Source of the DNA: Edaphochlamys debaryana
Lineage: Eukaryota > Chlorophyta > Chlorophyceae > Chlamydomonadales
Direction of reading: 5' to 3'
Assembly: GCA_016858145.1 (NCBI GenBank)
Contig: JAEHOE010000005.1
Location: 620,001 to 684,000 of the forward strand
DNA length: 64,000 bases
Part shown: in pieces, positions 63,680 to 64,000 of the stretch
Numbering within the stretch: position 1 is the first letter of the stretch
How the letters are laid out: the number at the start of each line of letters is the position of its first letter
Program-made: the position numbers and the translations under genes
Notes under the pieces: model-generated
Database searches by the model: none
Told to the model about the DNA's origin: nothing
The model's input: the letters and a program-made list of their open reading frames with translations, nothing else

Positions 63680-64000
63680 ATGCAGCAGTACATGCGCTTT
63701 CATGAAGCTCAGCTTTCCTCATTCAGTGCGGCGGTGGCCAAAGCGTGCGGCGGTGTCTCGGTGAGTACTATGCCCCAACAGTCCTCAGTACCGTGCCACC
63801 TGCGGTCTCCAGTCATCATTCCTTCTCTTAGCAGCCTTATGCATCCCTCCCAAACCGGCTGCTGCCGTTGCCCAGCCGCGACGGCACCCTCACCGCGCCC
63901 TCCCTAGCCGGCGAGGGTGGCCCCAGCACAAGCAACTCGGCATCACCAACAGTGCTCCGGCTCTCCTCCGCATCCGCCAAAGCCAGCGCATTGACCGTCA
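63680..64000 (+). CDS. Start of an unidentified gene (3'-truncated by window edge)
   Basis: Two exons are proposed. Exon 1 (63680-63760) gives MQQYMRFHEAQLSSFSAAVA and seven more residues, and ends at a GTGAGT donor. Exon 2 begins at 63835 after a TTAGCAG acceptor and stays open to the window end with a Ser/Ala/Pro-rich reading (PYASLPNRLLPLPSRDGTLT and onward). Both junctions are phase 0. The composition is disordered and no domain is visible, so no function is proposed. Other in-frame ATGs lie close by (63692), so the start is approximate. Confidence 0.45.

Overview
The window reads as GC-rich, intron-dense nuclear DNA from a green alga, most likely chlorophycean. Seventeen protein genes were assembled by hand from reading frames, splice consensus and codon phase; two run off the window ends. 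The affiliation is inferred from these signs: many short GT-AG introns plus some GC-AG introns, a central-pair flagellar protein (CPC1/SPEF2 type), a plastid-type Tim17+SAM import protein (HP30 type), a plastid-targeted starch-binding protein, Pro-Ser-Pro hydroxyproline-type stalks on secreted proteins, and TGTAA poly(A) signals.

Layout. 1-941 (-): 5' part of a Pro/Gln then Arg/Asp-rich protein, running off the left edge. 1823-4074 (+): rhodanese-like/methyltransferase fusion. 4830-7941 and 8796-11714 (both -): tandem paralogous GTPases with a zinc-finger-like N-terminus. 11986-14350 (-): leucine-rich-repeat protein. 14582-16738 (+): TMCO1. 17442-23561 (+): DEAH-box helicase of the DHX15/Prp43 type. 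24958-25852 (-): EMC5. 26233-27267 (+): secreted His-rich protein. 28501-30502 (+): HP30-type protein. 32155-37009 and 38511-43475 (both +): tandem secreted metallopeptidases with ShKT modules and Pro-rich stalks. 45171-48350 (-): alanine-glyoxylate aminotransferase 2. 49903-51849 (-): plastid CBM20 protein. 52730-54009 (+): small Lys-rich orphan. 55034-62772 (+): CPC1/SPEF2. 63680-64000 (+): start of another gene, running off the right edge.

Most genes are unrelated housekeeping functions: splicing, ER membrane insertion, plastid import, glyoxylate/alanine metabolism and axoneme. The unusual content is the two tandem paralogue pairs. The GTPases keep identical intron positions and share an atypical P-loop, GxxxxGKG. 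The metallopeptidases keep ten catalytic-half exons of nearly identical length. They carry an HEFGH motif with a downstream Tyr and Glu spaced as in peptidase family M34, and they differ in their ShKT/proline-rich tails. TMCO1 and EMC5, both ER membrane-insertion factors, lie about 8 kb apart. Six of about 120 assigned introns appear to be GC-AG.

All exon structures are manual and untested by transcript data. Intergenic stretches of 0.3-1.7 kb separate most genes and hold mainly UTR or promoter sequence and short repeats.
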